NCBI GenBank assembly: GCA_025966255.1
Contig: JAOPVG010000456.1
Coordinates: 1-5,438, forward strand
DNA length: 5,438 bases
Reading direction: 5' to 3'
From: Jatrophihabitans sp.
GTDB lineage: Bacteria; Actinomycetota; Actinomycetes; Mycobacteriales; Jatrophihabitantaceae
Shown here one piece after another: positions 1 to 5,438 of the stretch. Under the pieces are notes generated by a model. The model did no database searches. It was not told the DNA's origin and saw only the letters and a program-made list of their open reading frames with translations. The number at the start of each line of letters is the position of its first letter. Position 1 is the first letter of the stretch. The translations under genes were made by a program, and so were the position numbers.

Positions 1-36
1 TGCCGGCGCGATCGCAAGGAGGCCCGCCGCCCATGA
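1..36 (+). CDS. possible 3' end of an upstream gene
   Basis: Reading frame 1 is open from the window edge and ends at the TGA at 34-36, which overlaps the ATG of the tetR gene as ATGA. The visible tail would be CRRDRKEARRP, strongly basic and of the kind found at the cytoplasmic end of many proteins. An ATGA overlap is a common translational-coupling arrangement in actinobacterial operons, so the frame is a reasonable guess. However, only 11 codons are visible and the other two forward frames are also open across this stretch, so neither the gene's existence nor its identity can be established here. Confidence 0.3.
   Translation, partial: CRRDRKEARRP
16..22 (+). promoter_or_regulatory. ribosome binding site of tetR
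   Basis: AAGGAGG is a near-perfect Shine-Dalgarno sequence ending 10 nt before the ATG at 33. It decides the start of the regulator, because the tetR frame is also open upstream to the window edge and a later in-frame ATG at 144 has no comparable site. Confidence 0.75.
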
Positions 37-689
37 GCAACCCGCTGTTCGACACATTGTTCCGCCCGACGACCGCTTCGCCGGCCATCGCGTCGGCCGC
101 GCCGGTGCGCGTCACCGGCACCCGTACGCGCGCCGGCAACGCCATGAGCCGCACCCGCGTGGCGCTGCTCAGCGGTGCCGCACGCGCGGTCGAGGTGAGC
201 GTAACGAAGATCACGATGGCTCAGGTGGCTGCGGCCGCGGGCGTTGCCAAGGCCACGCTCTACAACCACTTCCGCACTCGCGAGGCGGTGCTGGCCGCGC
301 TCGTGGTTGACCAGGTCGGCGCGCTCGTGGACGAGCAGGCCGGCAAGGCGCTCGAGACTGCTTTGGTCGATGCCGCCGCCGCGATTTCCGGGCATCCCGT
401 GGCCCGCGGCCTGGCCCGCGTCGAGCCGGCCACCCTCGCCGCGCTCGGCCGCATCGACACCGGTGCCGAGGGCTGGCAGCGGGCCCGCGCCGCGGTCGCG
501 CAGGCCCTCGCCGACGCCTCACGCGGCGGCACCGACACCGTGCTGCGCTGGCTGGCCTCCTTCCTGCTGTCGCCCGCCGATCCAGCCACGATCGCCGCCG
601 ACGTCGCTGTGCTCATAGCCGGCCTCCCCGTCGCGGGGCCGGCGGCCGCTGAGGCACCGGTGGATCAACCGGTCGCGCGACCGGCCTGA
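33..689 (+). CDS. TetR/AcrR-family transcriptional regulator
   Basis: A 218-residue protein predicted to bind DNA as a dimer in the cytoplasm. The TetR helix-turn-helix is clear at residues about 60-81: ITMAQVAAAAG, then VAKATLYNHF, followed by REAVLAAL. A preceding helix spans about 40-55. The order (helix 1, Ala-rich helix 2, AGV turn, TLYNHF recognition end) matches the family. Residues 1-38 are an Ala/Thr/Arg-rich extension that most TetR proteins lack, yet the start at 33 has a strong ribosome binding site. The remaining ~130 residues are Ala-rich and helical, as expected for a ligand-binding and dimerisation domain, but nothing in them reveals a ligand. The C-terminal end (about 200-218) is Ala/Pro-rich and probably disordered. 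pspA follows on the same strand after about 140 nt, so the regulator may control itself and pspA; this is inference from position only. Family assignment is firm; target and effector are unknown. Confidence 0.88.
   Translation: MSNPLFDTLFRPTTASPAIASAAPVRVTGTRTRAGNAMSRTRVALLSGAARAVEVSVTKITMAQVAAAAGVAKATLYNHFRTREAVLAALVVDQVGALVDEQAGKALETALVDAAAAISGHPVARGLARVEPATLAALGRIDTGAEGWQRARAAVAQALADASRGGTDTVLRWLASFLLSPADPATIAADVAVLIAGLPVAGPAAAEAPVDQPVARPA
669..684. repeat. 16-bp perfect palindrome at the 3' end of tetR
   Basis: CCGGTCGCGCGACCGG is a perfect palindrome with no spacer, lying within the last codons of tetR and directly abutting the terminator-like hairpin. Its size and symmetry would suit a TetR-type operator or the first of two stacked hairpins. 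In such GC-rich DNA a chance palindrome is not impossible, and the coding overlap limits how freely it could evolve. Confidence 0.6.
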
Positions 690-711
690 CGGCCGTTTCC
701 GGGCCGTCAGG
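685..711 (+). terminator. GC-rich hairpin at the tetR stop codon, candidate terminator
   Basis: CCTGACGGCC (685-694) pairs perfectly with GGCCGTCAGG (702-711) around a 7-nt loop. The stem contains the tetR TGA (687-689). No T-tract follows, which is usual for actinobacterial stem-loops with weak or absent U-tails. It could terminate or attenuate tetR transcription ahead of pspA, or protect the 3' end of an mRNA. Confidence 0.5.
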
Positions 712-830
712 GGGCCGCTCACACGTGCGCGCCGCGGGACGTGTCTGCCACGATGGAGATGACGTGGGGCGAGAACGCCCACGGTGATCATGACGAGCAG
801 GGCCGCCGGCGGCCGTGAGAGGCGATGCAG
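690..830 (+). promoter_or_regulatory. tetR-pspA intergenic leader, probable pspA promoter region
   Basis: This is the only non-coding stretch that could carry the pspA promoter. I cannot point to a convincing -35/-10 pair. Visible structure after the terminator hairpin is an inverted repeat ACACGT (721-726) / ACGTGT (739-744) with a 12-nt spacer, and a hairpin GGGCG-AGAA-CGCCC (767-780). A 21-codon open frame (ATG 753 to TGA 816-818) in the same frame as pspA ends just before the start of pspA; it has no good ribosome binding site. No recognisable ClgR-type operator was seen. Confidence 0.4.
817..822 (+). promoter_or_regulatory. ribosome binding site of pspA
   Basis: GAGAGG lies 8 nt before the ATG at 831 but only 2 nt before the ATG at 825. 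The spacing therefore favours 831 as the start of pspA. Confidence 0.6.
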
Positions 831-1676
831 ATGGCGAAGCCGAATCCGATCGTGCGGGGCTGGAAGTACATGTCGGCCTGGTTCGGCGTCAAGATCGACG
901 AGAAGGCTGACCCGAAGATCCAGATCGAGCAGGCCATCCAGGAGGCGCAGCGCCAGCACCAGGCGCTCACCACGCAGGCCGCCGCCGTCATCGGTAACCA
1001 GCGTCAGCTCCAGATGCAGCTCGACCGGCAGCTCAACACGATCGAGAACCTGCAGAGCCAGGCCCGTCAGGCCCTGTTGCTCGCCGACAAGTCCCGCGCG
1101 GAAGGCGACACCGCCAAGGCGACCCAGTTCGAAGAGACCGCGCAGGCGCTCGCCAATCAGCTCGTCAGCGCCGAGTCGTCCGTCGAAGATCTCAAGGCCC
1201 TGTACGACCAATCCCTGCAGGCCGCCGCGCAGGCCCGCGAGGCTGTGCAGACCAATGCGGCGATGATGCAGCAGCGCCTCGCCGAGCGAACGAAACTGCT
1301 CTCGCAACTCGAGCAGGCCAAGATGCAGGAAAAGGTCGCGGCGTCCCTACAGCAGATGAGCGACCTCTCCGCGCCGAGCAATGTGCCGTCCCTCGAGGAG
1401 GTCCGGGACAAGATCGAGAAGCGCTACGCGGTTGCCCTCGGCCAGGCCGAGCTCGCGAAGGACTCGACCGGGTCACGCGTACTTGAAGTGCAGCGCGCGA
1501 CGATGAACGTCAAGGGCGCCGCTCGCTTGGACGAGATCCGGGCGTCGTTGCAGGCCGAGACCCCGCCGGCGGTCGGCACCGGCGGTGGTACCGCGGCGAT
1601 CGGCGACAGCGCGGGCGCCGACGCTGCCGCGCCCCCGGTGGACACGACCAAGAAGGCCGAGCCCGACGAAGCCTGA
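831..1676 (+). CDS. pspA: PspA/IM30 (ESCRT-III-like) envelope-stress protein
   Basis: A 281-residue peripheral membrane protein that would assemble on the inner face of the cytoplasmic membrane and stabilise it under stress. Members of the PspA/Vipp1 family are bacterial ESCRT-III relatives. An amphipathic N-terminal helix ([19 protein letters not shown]) is followed by [16 protein letters not shown], a family hallmark. A long alpha-helical coiled-coil rich in Gln, Ala, Glu and Lys runs to about residue 240. Blocks such as [28 protein letters not shown] and [15 protein letters not shown] closely resemble the mycobacterial 35-kDa antigen (M. tuberculosis Rv2744c), judged from memory. Residues about 243-281 form a Gly/Ala/Pro/Thr tail, likely disordered. 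The ATG at 831 is chosen over 825 for ribosome-binding-site spacing and because MAKP aligns with the MANP start of the mycobacterial protein. In mycobacteria pspA is co-transcribed with clgR and a membrane partner gene; neither is present beside it here, and a TetR regulator lies upstream instead. Confidence 0.93.
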   Translation: MAKPNPIVRGWKYMSAWFGVKIDEKADPKIQIEQAIQEAQRQHQALTTQAAAVIGNQRQLQMQLDRQLNTIENLQSQARQALLLADKSRAEGDTAKATQFEETAQALANQLVSAESSVEDLKALYDQSLQAAAQAREAVQTNAAMMQQRLAERTKLLSQLEQAKMQEKVAASLQQMSDLSAPSNVPSLEEVRDKIEKRYAVALGQAELAKDSTGSRVLEVQRATMNVKGAARLDEIRASLQAETPPAVGTGGGTAAIGDSAGADAAAPPVDTTKKAEPDEA

Positions 1677-1694
1677 CATATCGTCCCGCCCGAA

Positions 1695-1719
1695 GGATCG
1701 CGTCTCGTGAGCGCGATCC
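1695..1719. terminator. hairpin between convergent pspA and nei2, candidate bidirectional terminator
   Basis: GGATCGCG (1695-1702) and CGCGATCC (1712-1719) form a perfect 8-bp stem with a 9-nt loop, inside the 49-nt gap between the two convergent stop codons. The symmetric position suits termination from both sides. Neither strand has a real T-tract, only TT after the stem on the - strand, so rho-independent strength is uncertain. Confidence 0.6.
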
Positions 1720-1725
1720 GGCCGG

Positions 1726-2517
1726 TCAACTGCTGGCTGGTTGGCAGGACGGGCACCAATAGGTGCTTCGCGCCTTCGGCGGTACGCCCTGGTCCTGGCG
1801 CTGAATCCGGGTGCGGCAGCGCAGGCAGCCTTCGCCGCCGCGTTCGTACACCCAGTGCTCGCGGCCGCGGCCGAGGTAGCCGGTGGTGGACTGTTCGGGA
1901 TGGTCGCGGTTGGCCCGCAGCAACCGCTGGGCGGTGGTGGCCACAGCGCGCAAGTCGGCGACCTCGCCGACGGGGGTCCATGGATTGACGCGCTCGACGA
2001 AGAGCACCTCGCACTTGTACAGGTTGCCGATGCCGGCGAGGTGCCGCTGGTCGAGCAGGGCCTCGGCGATCGCCGCGTCGGGCTCGCGCTGGAGGTTGTG
2101 CACAGCGAGCTCAACGTCCCAGTCCGGACCGAGCAGGTCCGGACCGAGGTGACCGACCACGTCGGCCTCGCCGGCGCGTGTGACGATGCGCAGATCGTGC
2201 ACCCGGTAGCCGGTGGCGAGCCACTCGGCGTTGCCGACCAGTGCGCGGATCAGGTGCTCGGGATGGCGGTGCGGTGGGCGCCCCGGCCGCGACAGGTACC
2301 ACGAGCCGTCCATGCGCAGATGGCTGTGCAGGGTCAGGTCATCGTCGAAGCGGGTGAGCACGTGCTTGCCGCGAGCCACGACCTCGGTGACCGTGCGGCC
2401 GGTCAGGTCGGTGGTGGCAAGCGCCGGTACGCGCAGATCGAACACGGTGACCGGCCGCCCGGCCAGGGCCGTGTTCAGCCGGTGCGCGGTGAGCCAGACG
2501 GTGTCGCCCTCAGGCAT
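1726..2517 (-). CDS. nei2: Fpg/Nei-family DNA glycosylase/AP lyase, Nei2 (endonuclease VIII) type
   Basis: A complete 263-residue bifunctional base-excision enzyme that would remove oxidised bases and cleave the abasic site. The protein starts MPEGDTVW; after Met removal, Pro is the expected catalytic nucleophile and the next Glu the acid. Lys51 in the ARGKHVL segment is the conserved beta-hairpin lysine. LHSHLRMDGSW (about 63-73) is the conserved void-filling and strand-contact region. The helix-two-turn-helix has LLDQRHLAGIGNLYKCE (about 154-170) with the conserved Asn165. The C-terminal zinc finger has Cys231, Cys234, Cys255 and Cys258, with Arg250 placed like the phosphate-binding Arg of the family. 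MPEGDTVW and the YWCP ending are like mycobacterial Nei2 rather than Fpg (which starts MPELPE). The zinc loop has 20 residues between the Cys pairs. The gene begins 8 nt after the lhr stop with only a weak GGGG-like ribosome site, so translational coupling to lhr is likely. All catalytic residues are present. Confidence 0.93.
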   Translation of the reverse strand: MPEGDTVWLTAHRLNTALAGRPVTVFDLRVPALATTDLTGRTVTEVVARGKHVLTRFDDDLTLHSHLRMDGSWYLSRPGRPPHRHPEHLIRALVGNAEWLATGYRVHDLRIVTRAGEADVVGHLGPDLLGPDWDVELAVHNLQREPDAAIAEALLDQRHLAGIGNLYKCEVLFVERVNPWTPVGEVADLRAVATTAQRLLRANRDHPEQSTTGYLGRGREHWVYERGGEGCLRCRTRIQRQDQGVPPKARSTYWCPSCQPASS

Positions 2518-2525
2518 CGACCGCG

Positions 2526-5438
2526 TCAGCCCCGCAGCCGCAGACCGCGCGGCGTCGGTCGGAACCCGGCGGCCGAGAGGGCCTCGCCAAGAGGGGACGC
2601 CGCGACGGGAAGCCCGTCGGCGCGCTCGACCTGCATCTTGCCCAGCGCGCCGTCGCGGACGGCCAACGCCAACGCGTCAGCCGCGGGTTGCAGGATCGTC
2701 GCTTCGTCGGTGAAGGACAGCAACGTGCGCCCCCCACGTTCGACGTAGAGCACGCAGGCGCCGTCGACCAGCACGACCAGTGCGCCGGCCTTGCGGGCCG
2801 GTTGATGCCCGCGACCGCCGTCGTCCGGCCGCGGTGCTTCCGGCCACGGCAGCGCTGCCCCATAAGGGTTGGCCGGGTCGGTGGTCGCGAGCACGAGCGC
2901 CGCCGAGGCGTCCATGCCGCGGACGTCGACTGGACGCGCCTCGGCGCGTAGGCGGTCGACGGCACCGGGCAGCGCGAACTGGGCCGCCCCCAGCCCCTCC
3001 ACGAAGTAGCCGCGGCGGGCGCGCCCGGATTCCTCCGCCGCCTTCAGCACCGGATAGACCGCCGAGAACCCGCCGGTGATCCGCTCGCCGGCAACCGATC
3101 CGCGCGTGACCAGGCCGTACCGATCGAGCAGCACATCAGCGGCGGCTACCGCTCGACGGGTGATGTCCGCATCGCGCGCCGGGGCGGCGGACCAGCGGCC
3201 ACCCATGCCGTACGGCGCCGTACGCACCGCCGCGGCACCCCCGGGCAGCCTCAGACCGGAGGGCCGGCCGTAGCGGCCGCGGCGCGGACTGGGCTTGCGC
3301 GAATGCGCGGACTTGCCCTGCCCGAGGAGCGCGCGAATCGGAGCCAGCGTGTCGTTGGTCAACAGTCCGGACCACACGAGCTCCCACACGGCGCGAGTCA
3401 CCGCGTCGTCGGTCTCGAACTCGCCCGGCGATGTCGCGCGGTCGACCAGCGAGCGGAAGAACAACGCCTCGTCGCCAGCCAGCGCGTCGCGGACCGCCAC
3501 GGCCAACGGGTCATGGACCTCGTCAGGTGGCGAGAGCACCAGCGGCGCGATCTCGGCCGGGGCCAGCATCACCCAGCCGTCGTTGCCGGCGAGTGAACCG
3601 GCACCGGCCCAGACGACCTCGCCGGCCAGGGTGAGCTCGTCGAGCAGCGTGGGGGAGTAGTCGGCCACCCGGCTCGGCAGCACAAGCGTCTCGAGCGCGC
3701 TGGCCGGTACGGCCACGCCGGCCAGTTGTTCCAGTGCGCGCAGCAGCCCGTCGACCCCGCGGGTCGAGCGCGCGCCGAGACCCTGCCAAGCCGGGATGAA
3801 CCGCGCCAGCGCCGCGTGGGGCACGGGCTCGACCTCGCGGCGCAGCGCGGCCAGCGAACGACGCCGGATCGCTCGCAACACCTCGGCATCGCACCACTCG
3901 GTGGCGATCCCGCCCGGGCGGAACTCGCCCTGCACCAGCCGGCCGGACGCACTCAGACGGGCCAAGGCCGACGACACCACTGCCACGCCCAGGCCGAGTC
4001 GGTCGGCGACCTCTTGAGCTACGAACGGGCCGTGGGTGCGGGCAAATCGTGACACCAGGTCACCCAGCGGATCCCGCACCGGCTCGGTGAACGCCTCGGG
4101 CACACCCACGGGCAGCGCGGCGCCGAGGGCATCGCGCACCCGGCCGGCGTCCTCGATCGCAAGCCAGCGCTGTTCGCCGGCGATGCGCACCCGGATGACG
4201 CGCCGAGCTTCCTCGAGCGCGGCTAGGTCCTGGGGCGTCCCGCCCCGCGCCAGCGCTTCGTCGGTGGTCATATCCCCGACGGCCCGCAGCAGATCGTGGA
4301 CCGAGTCCGGGCCGCGGGCGTGCCGATCCTCGGCCAGCCGCGAGATCTCGGCCTCGACCTGCGCGATTGCGTCGACGTCCAGCAGTTCGCGCAGGTCGGT
4401 GGCACCCAGCAACTCGGCGAGCAGCGCGGAGTCCAGCGACAGGGCCTGCGCGCGTCGCTCGGCCAGTGGCGCGTCGCCGTCGTAGAGGAAGACGCCGACG
4501 TAGCCGAAGAGCAAGGAGCGGGCGAACGGCGAGGCGGCCGGAGTCTCGACCTCGACGAGCTTCACCTTGCGGGACGACAGATCGCGCATCAACCCGACGA
4601 GCCCGGGCACGTCGAAGACGTCCTGCAGGCATTCGCGCATCGCCTCGAGGACGACGGGGAAGTCGCCGTATTCGCTGGCCACTTGCAACAGCTGGTTGGC
4701 GCGCTGGCGTTGCTGCCACAGGGGAGTGCGCCGACGCGGGTCGCGCCGGGGCAGCAGCAGCGACCGGGCCGCGCACTCGCGGAAGCGGGACGCGAACAGC
4801 GCCGAACCGCCGACCTCGCCGGTGACGATGGCCTCGATCTCGTCGGCCTCGAACACCGCGATCTCGCCCCCGGGCGGCTCGGCATCGGTGTCGGGGAGCC
4901 GCAGCACGATGCCGTCGTCGGAGTGCAGCGACGACACCTCCAACCCGTACCGCTCACGCAGCCGCGCGGCGATGGCCAGCGCCCACGGTGCGTTGACCGG
5001 CGCGCCGAACGGGGAGTGGACGACCAGGCGCCAATCGCCGAGCTCGTCGCGGAACCGCTCGACGAGGATCGTGCGGTCATCGGGCAGGTGGTGCGTTGCC
5101 TCGCGCTGCTCGGCGAGATAGGCCAGCAGGTTGGCCGAGCCCCAGTCGTCCAGACCGGCGGCGCGGGCTCGTTCGGCCGCAGCCTCGGGCGAGGACGCCG
5201 AGAGCTCGCGCAGGAACGCGCCGAGCGCGCGGCCCAGCTCGACCGGACGGCCGGGCGAATCGCCCTTCCAGAACGGCATCCGGCCGACCTCACCCGGCGC
5301 CGGCGTGACGAGCACGCGGTCGTGGGTGATGTCCTCGATCCGCCAGGACGACGACCCGAGCAGGAACACGTCGCCGACCCGGGACTCGTACACCATTTCT
5401 TCGTCGAGCTCGCCCACCCGGCGCCCCGGACCGTCGCC
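2526..5438 (-). CDS. lhr: Lhr-family DNA repair helicase, C-terminal ~970 residues (5' end outside window)
   Basis: Superfamily 2 ATP-dependent 3'-to-5' DNA translocase/helicase; only its non-RecA part is present. Actinobacterial Lhr is about 1,500 residues, so the two RecA domains and the first winged helix lie beyond 5438. The frame is open to the edge (first residues GDGPGRR), and the GTG at 5415-5417 is an internal Val. Numbering from that Val: 1-313 is the last core domain, with ESRVGDVFLLG, WRIEDITHDRVLV, PFWKGD, and the Lhr signature SALFASRFRECAARSLLLPRR (about 205-225) plus PLWQQRQRA. Trp50 in PFWKGD probably matches the DNA-stacking Trp597 of the M. smegmatis enzyme (alignment from memory). 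Residues 313-963 are the large C-terminal domain: winged-helix modules including LVSRFARTHGPFVAQEVADR and EWCDAEVLRAIRRR, related to AlkZ-type glycosylases, a basic linker (about 700-722), and a final beta-barrel (about 840-963) ending TPRGLRLRG. In E. coli this domain has uracil-DNA glycosylase activity. No frameshift is seen. nei2 follows 8 nt downstream. Confidence 0.95.
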   Translation of the reverse strand, partial: GDGPGRRVGELDEEMVYESRVGDVFLLGSSSWRIEDITHDRVLVTPAPGEVGRMPFWKGDSPGRPVELGRALGAFLRELSASSPEAAAERARAAGLDDWGSANLLAYLAEQREATHHLPDDRTILVERFRDELGDWRLVVHSPFGAPVNAPWALAIAARLRERYGLEVSSLHSDDGIVLRLPDTDAEPPGGEIAVFEADEIEAIVTGEVGGSALFASRFRECAARSLLLPRRDPRRRTPLWQQRQRANQLLQVASEYGDFPVVLEAMRECLQDVFDVPGLVGLMRDLSSRKVKLVEVETPAASPFARSLLFGYVGVFLYDGDAPLAERRAQALSLDSALLAELLGATDLRELLDVDAIAQVEAEISRLAEDRHARGPDSVHDLLRAVGDMTTDEALARGGTPQDLAALEEARRVIRVRIAGEQRWLAIEDAGRVRDALGAALPVGVPEAFTEPVRDPLGDLVSRFARTHGPFVAQEVADRLGLGVAVVSSALARLSASGRLVQGEFRPGGIATEWCDAEVLRAIRRRSLAALRREVEPVPHAALARFIPAWQGLGARSTRGVDGLLRALEQLAGVAVPASALETLVLPSRVADYSPTLLDELTLAGEVVWAGAGSLAGNDGWVMLAPAEIAPLVLSPPDEVHDPLAVAVRDALAGDEALFFRSLVDRATSPGEFETDDAVTRAVWELVWSGLLTNDTLAPIRALLGQGKSAHSRKPSPRRGRYGRPSGLRLPGGAAAVRTAPYGMGGRWSAAPARDADITRRAVAAADVLLDRYGLVTRGSVAGERITGGFSAVYPVLKAAEESGRARRGYFVEGLGAAQFALPGAVDRLRAEARPVDVRGMDASAALVLATTDPANPYGAALPWPEAPRPDDGGRGHQPARKAGALVVLVDGACVLYVERGGRTLLSFTDEATILQPAADALALAVRDGALGKMQVERADGLPVAASPLGEALSAAGFRPTPRGLRLRG

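Noticed and set aside
144..146. ATG at 144 as the start of tetR, which would remove the N-terminal extension
   Set aside because: It lacks a Shine-Dalgarno sequence, while the ATG at 33 has AAGGAGG at good spacing; still, the extension is unusual enough that 144 is not fully excluded.
825..827. ATG at 825 as the start of pspA
   Set aside because: Only 2 nt separates it from the GAGAGG ribosome site, whereas the ATG at 831 has 8-nt spacing and matches the N terminus of mycobacterial PspA.
519..1307. Long open frame on the - strand opposite tetR and pspA (262 codons)
   Set aside because: Antisense to two well-supported genes, no family resemblance, Arg/Leu-rich composition typical of a shadow frame in GC-rich DNA.
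1753..1766. Hairpin GCACC-AATA-GGTGC near the nei2 3' end
   Set aside because: It falls on the codons of the conserved YWC zinc-finger segment, so the symmetry is explained by coding constraint.
2122..2148. 12-bp direct repeat GTCCGGACCGAG with a 15-nt period
   Set aside because: It lies in nei2 and encodes the in-frame LGPDLLGPD motif; M. tuberculosis Nei2 has the same length here (LGPDLLADD, from memory), so this is codon-level similarity, not an inserted repeat.
1741..2748. Long open frame on the + strand opposite nei2 and the lhr 3' end (335 codons)
   Set aside because: It mirrors nei2 and lhr, whose conserved motifs run without interruption on the - strand, and its translation resembles no family I know; a product of third-position G/C bias.
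5415..5417. GTG as the start codon of lhr
   Set aside because: The frame continues upstream to the window edge, and the protein here begins well inside the Lhr core (VGELDEEMVYESRVGDVF), without the RecA domains; this Val is internal.

Overview
The window is GC-rich (about 70%) with strong G/C preference at third codon positions, and its protein families point to a high-GC actinobacterium. The Lhr protein and the PspA protein both resemble mycobacterial and other actinomycete homologues; the genus cannot be fixed from the sequence. No mobile element, CRISPR array, tRNA, rRNA or horizontal-transfer signature is visible. It reads as ordinary core chromosome.

Layout. The left half is read on the + strand. 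A possible last few codons of an upstream gene end in an ATGA overlap with a TetR-type regulator (33-689). A 16-bp perfect palindrome and a strong GC hairpin lie at the 3' end of the regulator. A leader of about 140 nt then precedes a PspA/IM30 envelope-stress protein (831-1676). The right half is read on the - strand. It holds the C-terminal ~970 codons of the Lhr helicase (2526-5438, 5' end outside the window), followed after 8 nt by a complete Nei2-type Fpg/Nei DNA glycosylase (1726-2517). pspA and nei2 converge on a 49-nt gap that carries a perfect 8-bp hairpin, probably a terminator serving both directions.

How the genes fit together. lhr and nei2 look like one DNA-repair transcription unit: a 3'-to-5' ssDNA translocase/helicase with a glycosylase-like C-terminal domain, and a base-excision glycosylase for oxidised bases. 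The same neighbours occur in Mycobacterium tuberculosis (Rv3296-Rv3297). tetR and pspA look like a separate membrane-stress unit, in which the TetR protein is a candidate local regulator; in mycobacteria that role belongs to ClgR. I see no wholly new system. The points most worth a second look are the tetR-pspA pairing with its palindromes and leader, the Lhr-Nei2 coupling, and details of the Nei2 zinc finger and the Lhr C terminus.
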